NCBI RefSeq assembly: GCF_033807575.1
Contig: NC_084705.1
Location: 8,364,019-8,428,018, forward strand
Direction: 5' to 3'
DNA: 64,000 nt
Source of the DNA: Cydia pomonella
Lineage: Eukaryota; Arthropoda; Insecta; Lepidoptera; Tortricidae
Shown here: positions 20,901 through 31,782 of the stretch, one piece after another
Numbering within the stretch: position 1 is the stretch's first letter
Layout: each line of letters starts with the position of its first letter
Position numbers and translations under genes: made by a program
The notes under the pieces: model-generated
What the model was told of the DNA's origin: nothing
Databases searched by the model: none
The model's input: the letters and a program-made list of their open reading frames with translations, nothing else

Positions 20901-23865
20901 GCAAAAACCAAGTCTTGTCGGTTTGCGGTGGTTCCATAATACGCTCGGCATATCCTTTTTTCAGCAACTTCTGAATCTGGGCTTCGTAGTCCTCCGCGAA
21001 GTCCTTGTCGCGACGCATTCTCGCTTCCAAGCTATGTAATCTTGAACGCGCCATAGCGTAGCTCGGTGGTAGCTTCACGTCGTCTGACGCCCATAGCTGG
21101 CCAACCTCGTAGCGATTTCCGACTTTTCTCACGGTTTTATTAAATATGTCGATGGCTCGTTGATCGCTCGGACTCACGTTCTCCTTTTGCGTTACGCCTA
21201 ACGCCTCGATCGACCAATGTTTCTTCACTTGCTCGTTGAGATCTTCATTCCCCATACGGCAGTGTAGCACGGTTTGCTCGTTCGTACGAATGATGCGTGG
21301 CATTCTACCGAAAAACGCCCAACCTAGTGGTGTTTTCATAGCGCACGGCTCGTTCTCGCCGCCCTGCCTGATTTCCGTCGGTGTAATCAAGTGACTATAA
21401 TCACCTCCGATTAACATCTGTGGTACGCCTGTTCCGACGTAGCATTCGTCGCCTAAGTCCGCCAGATGTTTATATTTGAGTAGTTGCTCCTTATTGAGCG
21501 ACTGTGACCTGATTCCTAGGCCATCTACGGTCTTGACGGTAATCTCGTGTTCGGTACCTCCTTTCGCCGGTCTCACGGTGGCCTTAACAGTCTGTGTTAT
21601 CGACGTGTGCTTGAGATTCCTTATTCCTCGAATACATAACGGCTCGTCTTGACCCACTGCACCTATCTCATCAGCAACGTCTTGATCGATCATCGACAAT
21701 GTCGATCCGTCGTCGATAAAAGCGAAAATATGCGCTGTTCCTTGCGGGCCTGTTACCGTTACAGGCAACACTTTCAACAACACGTTGTAGTTCGGGGTCG
21801 ATGACACGTAGACTCGTGGGTCGTTGTCCTCTCGTGGCGTAACTTGCGTAGATTGCGTCTCTTGTGCCGCCGTCGGCTCGATCGATGCCGTAGTAACTCG
21901 CGCTACGGCCGCTCGTTGCGTAGCATGAGTCATCGCCATCGCGGTATTATCACGGAGCTCCTGCGTCGTCTCCGCGTGGAGCAGACGATGATGCACGTGC
22001 GGACAGCCTGCCACACCGCACCCTTTCGCCTTGCACTGTATTTTGAGGTGCTTCGCGTCCATGCACCTATAGCATATTCGGTTGAGTTTTGCCCACTCCC
22101 ATCTTGCGCCTATGCTTTGTGCGGCTAGCTTGCGACATTCCGGCGTTGAATGATTGCCGCCGCAATACAGGCACGTCGACTTCGATGTACTGGCTTGACG
22201 CGTCGCATACGTCACCTTCTGTGCTGTGGCGTATCGACCTCCGGTTGTGGTAGCGGGAATCGGATAACGCGGCGCGGATGTATTCGTACGAGTGCCGGTC
22301 GCGCGCGCGTTCGGTGCTGCTGACGGTACCTGCGCACGCCTCGGGGCTACGCGGGCATGACAAAACGCCATTTCTTGTTCACTTTCCTCCATCAGAAAGT
22401 CAGCAAGTTGCAGGATCTCGGGTTCGTCGGTATCACGATGATTGCGTGCGTAGTCGCACCACCTGCTTCGAATATGGGGCGATAACCGGTCCGTTACTTC
22501 GCGAATCAGCAACGGGTTGTCGGCGTAGTGTCTCCGATCTATATCCATAATAGTGGACACTATGTTCATAATTTTGATTGCGAAGCTGTTGAGATCGTTC
22601 GCTGTAGGTCCCAACGCTGGCAGCTTGCGCAAATCTTCGATTGCTCTGTCTAGCAATACTTCGCTCCGACCAAATTGCTTTTTCAGTATTCGTATAATCA
22701 TATCTGGACGAGTTGCGGTCGATAGGACGTGTGACACACATGTCTTCGCGTCCCCGCGTAGCGCCATACGCAGTCTAGCGACGTTCTCGTAGTCGGTAAA
22801 CTTGTATCTTCTCGACGTCTCGGTGTACGTGTTGTAGAAACTTCGCCACTCACTCACATCTCCGTAGAAGTGAGGTAGTTCGAAGATATCCTTCGGTGCC
22901 GGTCGAGCCGCCATTTGCATCTTCTCGAATAACTGCAACATAGACTCCGCTACGGTTCCTTCCTGAGTGAGCTGTGTACGCTCCGTGTGCGGCGTACATG
23001 GCTCGATCGGTGGCGATAACGATCGCCGACGGTCCTCGCGGCTCGGTGAGCGACGTCGAATATGCCTCTCTTCCCGCGTGGAGCGCCTTGGAGTCTCGTA
23101 ATCCGGTGGGGGCTCGTTGGCTAACCTCTTCTTGGACTTGACGGGCTCGGTTAGCGTCTTGTCCTGCGATTCGTCCATCCATGTCAGGATGCGCTGGTGT
23201 TGCGGTCCGGTTTCGCTCCTATCGGATGCCGCGTCGGATTCACTGGCTTCTGCACGAATTTGCAGCTTCTGGGCTTCCAACCTCTTCTTCACTAACTCGG
23301 CTTCTAACTGCAGCTCCTTCTTCTGTATCTCCGCTAGCCGCTCGCTCGCCTCCAGCTCGGCTTGCGAGAGTCTGGCCTCGATGACGGTACTCGCTTGTGA
23401 GCGCACGGACTGCGCACGGGTGTGCACGTGCGGAGTGCTCGCTTCCTTTGGAGTATCCTTCGGTCGTTGCGATGTGGTAACGTCTTTAACCACTGTCTTC
23501 GAATGACGTAACGGGATCGGTGTAGGTCTCGCAAGACGTCGCAGGCGTTGGTTCAGGTCCCTCCGCCATAGCAACATCGTATCTTGCGAGGGAGACCTCG
23601 GTGGCCTCTGGTAGACGTCGTCGATCGATAATGTAGCCGCTGCGCCTAACGGTTCCGCACTAGCAGCTCGATGGGTGACCGCTGCTGCGTCGGCCGACTC
23701 GCCAGGGGGGAGGGGAGGGCGCTCCGCGTCGGCGTCCTCAGTCCTCTCAGCGTGTTCGCGGGCAACCTCACGATGTTGGGCCGCCGCCGCGCCTTCTTCT
23801 AGGAAACGCTGCCTGTCTTCGTCGCTCTGTACCGACGTAGCCTTCTTGGTCCGAATTATCGGCAT
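17902..23865 (-). CDS. Gag-Pol polyprotein of BEL/Pao retrotransposon
   Basis: A single 1987-residue frame. Order of parts: a charged, coiled-coil-rich N-terminal region (about residues 160-215); a Gag core of DUF1759 type (about 328-430, starting LPHFYGDVSEW); two zinc knuckles (CLYCGGNHSTPEC at 565 and CYRC...H...C at about 597); a retropepsin-like protease with IDDGS near 717; reverse transcriptase with YMDD at about 1120; RNase H with FTDAS near 1301; integrase with an HHCC domain (about 1616-1655) and catalytic D1688, D1750 and E1800; and a DUF5641-like C-terminus (about 1910-1975). This is the Pao/BEL order. The chosen start is the first ATG after the leader (MPIIRTKK). The last codon, TGT, and the TAG stop lie in the 3' LTR. 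No frameshift or premature stop is seen. The polyprotein would be cut by its own protease and would assemble particles, copy the RNA and integrate the DNA. Confidence 0.97.
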   Translation of the reverse strand: MPIIRTKKATSVQSDEDRQRFLEEGAAAAQHREVAREHAERTEDADAERPPLPPGESADAAAVTHRAASAEPLGAAATLSIDDVYQRPPRSPSQDTMLLWRRDLNQRLRRLARPTPIPLRHSKTVVKDVTTSQRPKDTPKEASTPHVHTRAQSVRSQASTVIEARLSQAELEASERLAEIQKKELQLEAELVKKRLEAQKLQIRAEASESDAASDRSETGPQHQRILTWMDESQDKTLTEPVKSKKRLANEPPPDYETPRRSTREERHIRRRSPSREDRRRSLSPPIEPCTPHTERTQLTQEGTVAESMLQLFEKMQMAARPAPKDIFELPHFYGDVSEWRSFYNTYTETSRRYKFTDYENVARLRMALRGDAKTCVSHVLSTATRPDMIIRILKKQFGRSEVLLDRAIEDLRKLPALGPTANDLNSFAIKIMNIVSTIMDIDRRHYADNPLLIREVTDRLSPHIRSRWCDYARNHRDTDEPEILQLADFLMEESEQEMAFCHARVAPRRAQVPSAAPNARATGTRTNTSAPRYPIPATTTGGRYATAQKVTYATRQASTSKSTCLYCGGNHSTPECRKLAAQSIGARWEWAKLNRICYRCMDAKHLKIQCKAKGCGVAGCPHVHHRLLHAETTQELRDNTAMAMTHATQRAAVARVTTASIEPTAAQETQSTQVTPREDNDPRVYVSSTPNYNVLLKVLPVTVTGPQGTAHIFAFIDDGSTLSMIDQDVADEIGAVGQDEPLCIRGIRNLKHTSITQTVKATVRPAKGGTEHEITVKTVDGLGIRSQSLNKEQLLKYKHLADLGDECYVGTGVPQMLIGGDYSHLITPTEIRQGGENEPCAMKTPLGWAFFGRMPRIIRTNEQTVLHCRMGNEDLNEQVKKHWSIEALGVTQKENVSPSDQRAIDIFNKTVRKVGNRYEVGQLWASDDVKLPPSYAMARSRLHSLEARMRRDKDFAEDYEAQIQKLLKKGYAERIMEPPQTDKTWFLPHFSVFNLNKGKGRAVFDCAAKSQGNSLNDYILAGPDLLKSLLGILLRFREWSFAVVADIQEMFLQIQIRAEDQQSQRGTRRDMEPQVYKLNRVCFGNVSSPFLAHSVRNRNATDNEDKYPEAVYDIHNNHYMDDYVASYKTEDELLRVSSQVRDSHAEGNFHLRGYASNSERLLASIEPELHAQEPTHLGEKQQTVLGMTWDPSTDTLGYNTKMLRVPDAVKNHERSPTKRELLSAIMSIYDPMGLIAQFVISAKIIFQRVWSKGTDWDAPLPHQEGEDFFQWLNALKHVATLRIPRQYETPRAATKYTLHIFTDASTEAYCAAAYWRIENSEQEVRVSLAAGKSRVCPLKVLSVPKLELTAAVIGVRLAETICNEQRYDIDEVIYWTDSRVLLGWIKDDARNYKPFVSHRLAEITEKSNRQAWRYVPTDLNPADHATRGKPTRRIDIQDDWYRGPQFLYLDEVEWPSRDITVNRTEDLPERKLKVKSGIVLSTTTSKMEPSSVLPNIRRFSNYDRLINSTAYVLLFIDKLKSKNRGLQLQVQHIKRAEHMWIQNSQRRSFPDEIRTLHIGREIDRKSKLYTLAPELCDDGVLRMKTRLGNAPVLYTSLHPIILDGRDSFTRLLIQRAHRRSAHIHNEAVINQLRQDYWILHLRPIVKAVARDCALCKLRRASPRAQPFGDLPPERLQAYQRPFTYTAQDYLGPMYVTIGRRREKRWVCLYTCLVTRAIHLESVHSLSTDSALLALRRFAARRGWPHTMYSDNATCFKAASTELREAYKQWLPQLRAYGLHHRMEWKFIPPGNPSAGGAWERMVRTVKTAMAYTFHTRAPRTEVFETLLAEIENIVNRRPLTHVNVDPQSEESLTPAHFLLLHNANLPMIGVYEENDKKQWKAAQALADHFWRRWTKEYFPLLAPRKSSDEGGRQIQPGDVVIIAEPNGPRSVWPKGVVEVVYPGPDGRVRSADVRTRHGTLRRPSCRLAVIASQPMQQESSTAGTKC
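17908..17919 (-). promoter_or_regulatory. Polypurine tract before the 3' LTR
   Basis: On the minus strand GCGGGGACAAAA abuts the LTR start TGTTAG. A purine-rich run here is the expected primer site for plus-strand DNA synthesis. It also codes for the last residues of Gag-Pol. Confidence 0.7.
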
Positions 23866-23940
23866 CTTGACGATGTCGCACGATGGGGTTCTTCACGCAG
23901 AGTAGAAGCTGATCTCGACGGTCTTGATGGGCTGACAGTT

Positions 23941-23959
23941 AATCCGGCTCGAAGGACCA
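23941..23959 (-). promoter_or_regulatory. Primer-binding site, complementary to tRNA-Tyr
   Basis: On the plus strand AATCCGGCTCGAAGGACCA equals the 3' end of animal tRNA-Tyr including CCA, from my knowledge of that tRNA (acceptor 5' half CCUUCGA). On the element's own strand it reads TGGTCCTTCGAGCCGGATT. It lies 6 nt from the 5' LTR. The 19-nt match fixes tRNA-Tyr as the likely primer. Confidence 0.85.
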
Positions 23960-23965
23960 GGAAAA

Positions 23966-25166
23966 TATAGCAGCCCGCGGCGCTATATCAGCCGACGATA
24001 GCTCAATGGAGAAGGCACCGGGCTGTCGCCACCACTCCTACTGCCAAGACCGTGACCACGGCCCTCTACGTCGCCGCGTGAAGAGGAGCGAATACGATGC
24101 GCGAGGAGATAGCTAAATAAACTACTGTTACGCACAAACTCACTTTTATTAAACGCGATACAAAGGTATAAAAATACTCCTACAATCCCTACTACGCGAT
24201 TGAACCGCTTCTGGTTCTCTTCCGGTTGGCTTCTTCTTGGTTTTCTTGAGGCTTCTTGTTGCTGGATCACTCGACGACTGACTACCATTTCACTCCGTTC
24301 CTTCCTCGCTTATATACGAATTTCGTAGAAAAGGAACACCCTTACGATAAGGAGATAAGACGCGTTTCGATTCGTTCTGAATCAAGCCCTCTGATTGGTC
24401 GGTTACTTGATTCGGCTTTGTTCGGGTTAAATCGTGTTATCTCGTTATCGTTTACATAACTATAATTCTCACAAATATCTAATTATTGACTTAAATATTG
24501 CATAACACGCTAACTCGGTTTCTAGGTCAGTGAAACAAAACAATAACACCTGTCCGACTTGCTTACTTCACGAATACAAAGCCTATTGTTCGCCCGCGCT
24601 CGGAACAATAGCCCGTTTCTCGACGGTTTACGGCATGCTATTATCTAATAGCTAGGATTACGATAATATGACCTATATTAGGGTGTTAAGCAATTCACGC
24701 TCTACGATTATATGTAACATTCATTAGTCTAATTAAAGTAATTACTGCGATAATAACCTAAATATGTGCGTCTCATAGTACAACTGAGCGTAATCGAATT
24801 CTGTTCGGGAAATTGACTGACCAATCACGATCGAGATTTTCTGTCTCGCTGTTTCTTACCTTTCCTTGTCTTTATTTACGTGTGATTGGCTATAATTATG
24901 AACCAATGAATAAGTTTTCTTTATTTTCTTATTCCTTCGTCCATCTCGCTCTTCGAATAAGGATTTGGGATTTAGGGTTTGCGTGACCTAAATATCGAAT
25001 AATATCTGATATACCTAACGATTACATACTCTTATGTCTAATAACAATCTAATTTTCTGCTTGCCCTACCTAACGGATAAAATCTTTATTTCGAATACAG
25101 CCTTAATCGTATTTCAACTTAATTAATCTTAGCGTCATCTAAGGTTTTTCAGTCGCGTCGCTAACA
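23966..25166 (-). repeat. 5' LTR of the BEL/Pao element
   Basis: 1201 bp, offset exactly 7259 bp from the 3' LTR. Line-by-line comparison shows one difference (T24966 versus C17707). It carries the same TATA box (24310-24316) and AATAAA (24145-24150) and would drive transcription leftward through Gag-Pol. Confidence 0.95.
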
Positions 25167-25171
25167 GTAGT
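25167..25171. repeat. Target-site duplication (GTAGT), right copy
   Basis: It directly follows the right LTR and matches 16702-16706. Confidence 0.9.
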
Positions 25172-28100
25172 CTTGGTGGAATAAAGTCGCATGTGGTTAT
25201 ATGGAGTGTTTTAATTAGGAAAAAAGACACGGGGAAATAAACAATTTGAATGTCAGACATTGTGATATACATTTAATCAATGAGGTATTTAATCAACTAG
25301 CTTCCCAAGTCCTAGGATGTTTTTGAATCCAAAACGGTATATCTAAGTAAGTCAAAATTTTCGTCAAATGTGTGCGTGTATGTGAAGGCACATTTGTGAC
25401 ATTTTTTCTTGGCCGTCTATATCTGCTTATTTCAGGTGGTTGTTAATTTAAAGGTCTTCTTCAGAATTTATCGTCATCGGGTGTCCTAAACATATTTAGT
25501 CCTTAGTCTCTTATAGTTTTAAATTTCTCTATGAAATACCTCTGTGACCACTATTCCACTCTGAATCCCCCTGTAGACTGAAGTACCACGCGATATTATT
25601 CTCGAGCTGAACCGCATTTACCTCGCTGTTGGGTGAAAGGTTTTCGTGTTTAAGAAATTTTAGAGCCATGTTGGTGCTTTGTAAGATACCTCATTTAAAC
25701 AATACAATTTTATAATAGGTCAGTACAACGAATAATGCTTTTTAACCACTTAACAGATTGTCACTACTTAATTTATCGATAAGCCAAAGCCCTTAAAGTG
25801 TTTATTTATAGAATATTCACCGAATATGCCACAAGATATGTATGTGTGCGCTTGTTCTTTTTCATCTGCATCAAAAATGTTTAAAGATAAGATAACTAAG
25901 TATTTATTGCATAATTATAGGCATACAGAAAGGTTACATACTTGTATAATATTAGGCGTTTAATAGAATCACTATAATTTACCAGTTAGGCGTAGGTGCA
26001 GTATTAGTTCATTCAAATTTATAATTTATATTTTTTAAATTTATATTAATATTACTTTATTTCACTTTATTAACAATTATATTTTTTCCTGGAAATCTGT
26101 GCTTATGAATTGACTTTAAATATTGATTCGTTTCGTGATTGAACAATACCTACTCATAGAACAAATCAATATGCTTGTATTCCGTTAAAGCATTCTTCTC
26201 GAAATCCCAAAATCAATTTTCAGAAATTAATTCCTTCAATGAATATAAAGAAGCGGCCAGTATTTACGGTCGGAAATAAATCGGTTTGTTTTTCGGGTCA
26301 CGTCGGGCACACACCACATCATATTACAGAAAGTCGCATGTGTACACGCGCTTACACGCACTTGTGACTTTTCGAAAAGGGTTGCATCAGAGTCGTGACA
26401 GACTGTACATCAAGTTGAGATAAAGCTCGTCTTGTTGGCTGAACGTAGGCCCACTCACGCTTTGCGGTTAAAAAAAGTTAAGCCTCTTTAGCACTTAGCT
26501 CGGCCGTGATTGAACGCTGTGAACTTTTGTTGTTCTCGTAGCCAGTAATGGAAACGAATGTTATTTATTTTCTTTATACTAAATATCTTGTGTAGGTATG
26601 GCACGGTTCCATGAAATCTATGTAGATGAGCTAGTTTTTTCTTCACGAAATTCGGGTCGCCCCCTACCTACCTACTCATGTAAATGTCGAAATTTTATGT
26701 CTTATCTTATAATATGCCAGTCAGAATTCGCCACTATTCTAACAAATAATAAGTCCCCAATAATATCATACCAACTGACATGAAGACCATGAACTTAGAG
26801 TGTATTTTCTTAAACTGCAAGATCTGTCCACATGTTGTTTGTTCTGAAGACTTTACGATTTTTCCCTCATAGAGGTGATATATTGTTGTCTGAACTGACA
26901 TCATCTACAATACAATTAAATTTATACACCTACAAAAGTAACAAGACACTCATCGCGACGGTATCTTACAAAATCGTGCTCCGTTCTTTCGTAGGACTTA
27001 TCTTCGTTCGCTTTTAAACTAAATCTTTCACAGCCGCTCTATCTCTTTCTCCGCCACCGTCTCGGGCGCAAGATATCAGCCGTATAACTCAGTGTCCGAT
27101 AGTCCCCATCCCCCGCCCACATAAACTCTAAGCTCTAACTCACACTTGAATAACTTATTGTCTATCGGGTTTTATCTATGGCTTTTGAAAATGGACACCT
27201 ATTTTCAAGTCTACAGGTAGTAGATTTACTAATGTGTAAATTATTTCTTTTAGATCATTTGTTTTCTCCTGGAGATAAATGTAGGGTATGTTGTACCCGC
27301 AGTCCGCAGACCAACCCAGATAATCCTAGATGGAGCACATAAGGCAATCGAGGTTACCACACATAAGCGCTCCAGTGCCTACAAATTGAGTATGGTCAAT
27401 TTTTTTTATAAAAAATAAGATTTAGGGTTGTAGAATACAACTCAGTAGAAATGATCAAATCGTAACATTTTGTAAGTAAAATTGCTCTAATATGATGTAA
27501 GAGCGAGATGCATAGAAAGTAAGTTATTACGTACACCTTAGTGTATTGTAGTTATATGTCAGTGTTGACACTATCAGTGACTCGTCGTAAGGGTATTCGT
27601 ATATATTATACTATTCTTTGGTACTCGTGCTCTTTGGCTATACCTAAGTAAATGATACACCGAAAACTAGAAAATGATACAGCCAGGAAGGAAGTATCAT
27701 TTTCTAGTTTTATTTGTCCGTAATATGCTACTGCATCTTATCTTTGGTATCTTATATTTTAACGAATTTGCCATAAACGCCCTTGTATTGCTATATTTGG
27801 TTTACTCTTTCGATGTAAATAAGCTTTGTATCGACTTTTGGAAGGTATATGAGTTAATCAGGTGTCATACATCATACATCACACGCCTACATGAATAGGC
27901 ATCAGACACAAACACATTTGAATGTATAATCCGTAGATAAGCATATCACCGATCGCATGATTAAAATTCCATGTGGTCAATCCGTTATTCCTTTGCTTAC
28001 AAATCAAATTTAATTTTTGTTTCAATATATATACCTATACATAATAAGATACAGCCTTGTAGGTACTGTATTTTATTAATTTGTATCGAGTTTAGTCACA

Positions 28101-28560
28101 TTGAACTTTCTCGGATCTATGCATTCACTAAAGAAGGAAGCCATATGTATCAGTAGTAATATGGAGTGCAAATGTTTGAAAAGCGCGCCATCGCCAGGCC
28201 GCAGAGTCGGTGCCAAACTGCCAAATATCTGCAGATGAATGATCTGGCAACTGCGCTGAAGAATACTTTACGTATGACCCACTCTAAAACTCTTAATAGC
28301 TAGTTGGTACAACATTAATATCATGTAATGCTAATTATCAACAAAATTTAGTTACACATTTTAAACAAATTTTGGAGGTAAAATAATAAGTGACAAAATT
28401 ATAAATATAGTACATGATAACCAAACAATACAGATCGTTTCTTTGTCCACTTACCTATTACTGCATTTAAAACATTTTGTAGCCGACATTTACAAAGGTA
28501 TATATTAAGCCTATCTAACCTCACCTAACCTATCACTTTAGATATATTAGATAAGTAACC
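25172..28560. other. Single-copy stretch, GC-richer block 26270-26550
   Basis: Mostly AT-rich with no recognisable gene. The block 26270-26550 has higher complexity and contains AACTTTTGTTG and GCCAGTAATGG (26521-26549), two words also found together near 5071-5090. It may be regulatory. Short open frames here have no motif. Confidence 0.35.
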
Positions 28561-29021
28561 TATGTATCTTATACCTTTAAACGAGCAATTCTTGTATATA
28601 TATATGTATATATATTTCTGTGATCTCGGAAACGGCTCTAACGATTTCGCTGAAATTTGGTATATGGGGGTTTTTGGGGGTATACAATCTATCTAGATTA
28701 GTCTTATGTTTGGGAAAACGCGTGTTTTCGAGTTTTCATGCGTTTTTCTTTCGACGCAGAATATGGTCGCTAATTTCGTATTGCCGGCCACTGTCCGTCT
28801 GGTCCAGCGGGTTAAGACGCGGACTGCTAAACGAGTGTTCCGAGTTTGAATCTCGCCTGGTGACTAATTTTTGTTTTTTTTTAATATGTTCAAGTTTATA
28901 TATCATTTTTTAATTTTTATTGTTTTAGACAAGTTTAATTTAGTAAAAAAATGTAGTTAAGATTATCACCACCATATTACAATAAATAGTTATAACCGAG
29001 CAAAGCTCGGTCGCCCAGGTA
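28561..29021 (+). repeat. Composite dispersed repeat containing a tRNA-like SINE segment
   Basis: The left part (28572-28720) matches the repeat at 6690-6840. The right edge (28996-29021) carries CCGAGCAAAGCTCGGTCGCC, a sequence I associate with the end of this lepidopteran family. Between them, 28795-28865 is tRNA-like: an A-box-like TGGTCCAGCGGGTTAAGA, a GCT triplet in anticodon-like position, a B-box-like GAGTTTGAATCTC, then a T-rich tract. The tRNA-like part is too degraded for a working tRNA and is best read as a SINE head. Confidence 0.6.
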
Positions 29022-31618
29022 CTATAAAGCTAATTCTGTCTAATAACCCGCTCGGCCGACACTTCACAATCTAGAATGCTCGAAGCCTAGACACAGTCTA
29101 GCCAGTATCAGGCAATCTGAGATAATTCCATCCACGATACATTGGGCGATTACGGAGATTGTGAGGCGTCAGTTATTAGAACACTTACCTTAGGAATTTC
29201 TTAGATAACAGGCATATCACTGGCAACACTTTGTAACGTATCACAGTTTTTTTAGCTTAGTTTTACACACATGTTTCGCCTATGACTCTAAACTCGGGCG
29301 TACGCTAGAAGGATTTTTTCAAGACTAAATTCCCGACAACAACTCAGCTCTAACACAATAGCCTCCAAACGTATATTTAGGTTCGATAAAATAAAACAAA
29401 AACCCAAAACAAAACCGTTCAAGCTTTTGTGTTGCCGCGTTCGCAGAAGATCGGTTAAAAAACGTAAGTTTTTGTTGAGAAAAACATTAAGCACAACCCT
29501 TACGGGCTCGGACAATGGATTTTTAAAAACTGTTGTTAAATGGGTTAACTTGCGCAAGCGAGATAATAAAATCTTTCCGAGATAATAGCACCTTTATATA
29601 CGTGTTGCAAATGTTCGGAGTAAATCGCAAGGACCGCAATGTTTGGCTTGTCCGAGCAATTTTATTGCATCGTAAACCACTAAAAAGCACCTCACAAAAG
29701 ACGTAGAAAGGTGTTCTGGCCCATTAGCGGCATTAAAGAAATTTAGACAAATAATTACACCTGAGTTAAAGAAAGTCTTTCGCCCATTGTTTGGTTTGTT
29801 TTGCACAAATATTAATAATCGCTCATAAATGTTTTGTCACGAAATTTCGCAGGTGAAATGGGACAATGGTCGTCTTTTGAAATATGTTTTTAGATTTTTT
29901 CAAAGCAAATGTGCTTTCTCGGTCAGTTTAAATGTGATAGTTGCACAGTTAGCATGATTTTGAAAAAGTTCTGCATAGTTTGAGACATTGAAGATATTAT
30001 TATCTACTCATAATGTAATCGTTCAATTACCTACAATCTTCTCGCACTCTAATCAATTAATTAGAGTTTTTTTTTGTCGCGCCTCTCTTGGTGTTGAATA
30101 CCCTTTATTGGTACCTCTACCACCCCGTCCACCACCGAAGGATTAAATCTAAAGATTGGTAAGTTATCTAACAGTTTTCTAATTTTGTTCTAAAACCTAT
30201 TTGATTCATTTACATTTTATTCTATTATTTTAATAACCTTGATAGCCTAGTGGGGTAAAAAGTTTTCAGAAGAGCTTATGAACTTACTAAGTTACTACTG
30301 ACTGATAGGTAGCTATGTACCTACTAGGTACTACAAATCTATTGAACAAATAAAACACTTATTCTTGAATATAGGTACCTAAGTAATACCATGCGATATA
30401 AATTCCACGCCAGCTTTAATAAATGATCCAGTGCATAACTACTTAAACGTTGTCACAAATTCTCTAATCAAACATATCCACTTACATAGAATCTCAGTCC
30501 ATCGCACATACACATTGACCGTGTATGTGTGTAGGCGCGTCGCGAGCCCACAAAGCCGCCTAATGGAGCGACAATCGGCGCCACATTTCATAATTATCGC
30601 CTATTTTGACTGGACTATATCGGCTCTAGTGTGGTTCTCCTGGTTCTGTTGCTGCATTAGACGCTTCTCGCGTAGCATTGAAATGACACAATTGTCATTT
30701 GCGTTTTTATATACAGTCGATTTTTCTTGAGGAAAACATTTACTTTCTTTTGACCATATAACAACTCACATACAAATTAAGTATCTCGCATAAGTGAGTA
30801 GTAAAGTGTGTCTGTGGGCCTTCACATGTGGGCCTGTTTACAGATTGATTACTGTTTATTGCGAGTTCATATTTGCTACTTGTGTTTAAGTGGTCCAAAA
30901 CTCGCAATATTAATATAGCTAAAAGTAGAAACCGATCTCTTGCATGCAGCCTTTATGCGGTTATCATACTGGACGTAATTCGCACGTCGCGTCGCTCCGA
31001 TGTTTGTGCGAGATCACGCGCGTATTATTTAGCGACATTCCGCTCGCACATCGGAGTACGAATCGCTTGTGATAATCGCCTTAGGTGATTTAATGCGACA
31101 TAAACAATATTTTCTCTAAATCTGCGGTAGTGAGTATCAAATACTCTCGCTTTAATGAGAGCGTCGCAAAGCCATCATTACGCCGGGTTTGTTCGACATA
31201 TCGGGATCACAATGCCCTGCCAAATGCGTCGCGACTTACCGCCGCGTCACTTTTAACGGGCGCGTTACGCCCGCAATAGACCCGGCGGCGTACTGAAATA
31301 TCATGTGGGAAGTTTGCTTCCGGGTTGAATATTAAGAGGGATCTGTACAATGATCATCAAGATTATAATGTTTGCTTAGGATGTTAAACAAAGTTACCAA
31401 ATTTTTGTTTTGGAGCGATAACTGGAAGTCTGAAACTATGGAAAATACAAAGATGTATTTCAATGTTATGAAAACCCTAAAATAAGGCACATGCAATGCA
31501 TTTAAAGGGTAAAAACACCTCATAATCTTGGAAACCTAATCCAGGCAAAGGAAAAATCGGGCTTCGTATTTACAGAAATTAATATACTTATTCATAGAGT
31601 CTGTTCGGAAAGAGAAGA
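29022..31618. other. Single-copy stretch with GC-rich blocks at 30520-30620 and 30960-31300
   Basis: No gene recognised. Two blocks stand out from the AT-rich background by CpG content and absence of repeats: 30520-30620 (with CATAATTATCGCC) and 30960-31300. In the second, CTCCGATGTTTGTGCGAG (about 30994) and CTCGCACATCGGAG (about 31052) form an imperfect inverted pair. They may be regulatory or a promoter. No splice-bounded exon could be supported. Confidence 0.35.
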
Positions 31619-31654
31619 GTCGTGGAATGTATTAGGCCACATACATTCCACGAC
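31619..31654. repeat. Perfect 14-bp hairpin just left of the hAT element
   Basis: GTCGTGGAATGTAT (31619-31632) pairs perfectly with 31641-31654 around an 8-nt loop. It lies 28 bp outside the hAT target duplication, so it belongs to the target region, not to the transposon. Confidence 0.8.
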
Positions 31655-31682
31655 ACTTCTATGGGCCGTATGTCTGAACTAG

Positions 31683-31690
31683 GTACCTAC
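31683..31690. repeat. hAT target-site duplication, left (GTACCTAC)
   Basis: An identical 8-mer follows the right end at 34695-34702. Eight base pairs is diagnostic for hAT. The target word is one of the frequent GTACCTA words of this genome. Confidence 0.92.
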
Positions 31691-31782
31691 TAGGGTTGCC
31701 ACCTTTTTGCGCCCCAAATAAAGTATTTCTCGTCTGACGGTACAAAAATAAAAAGTACACGGCATAAAAATAAAGTATTTTA

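Larger units (their letters stand above)
16707..25166 (-). mobile_element. Complete BEL/Pao LTR retrotransposon (8460 bp)
   Basis: The element is bounded by two 1201-bp LTRs (16707-17907 and 23966-25166) and by GTAGT target duplications. In its own direction (minus) the order is 5' LTR, 6-nt spacer, tRNA-Tyr primer site, 75-nt leader, one Gag-Pol frame, purine-rich tract and 3' LTR. The LTRs differ at one site that I can find (C at 17707, T at 24966), so insertion is recent. All coding domains expected for the family are present and the frame is open. There is no envelope frame. It may be active or very recently active; activity itself is inference. Confidence 0.97.

Noticed and set aside
28795..28865. 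A working tRNA gene
   Set aside because: The acceptor and stem pairing are poor and the segment lies inside a dispersed repeat; better explained as a SINE head.
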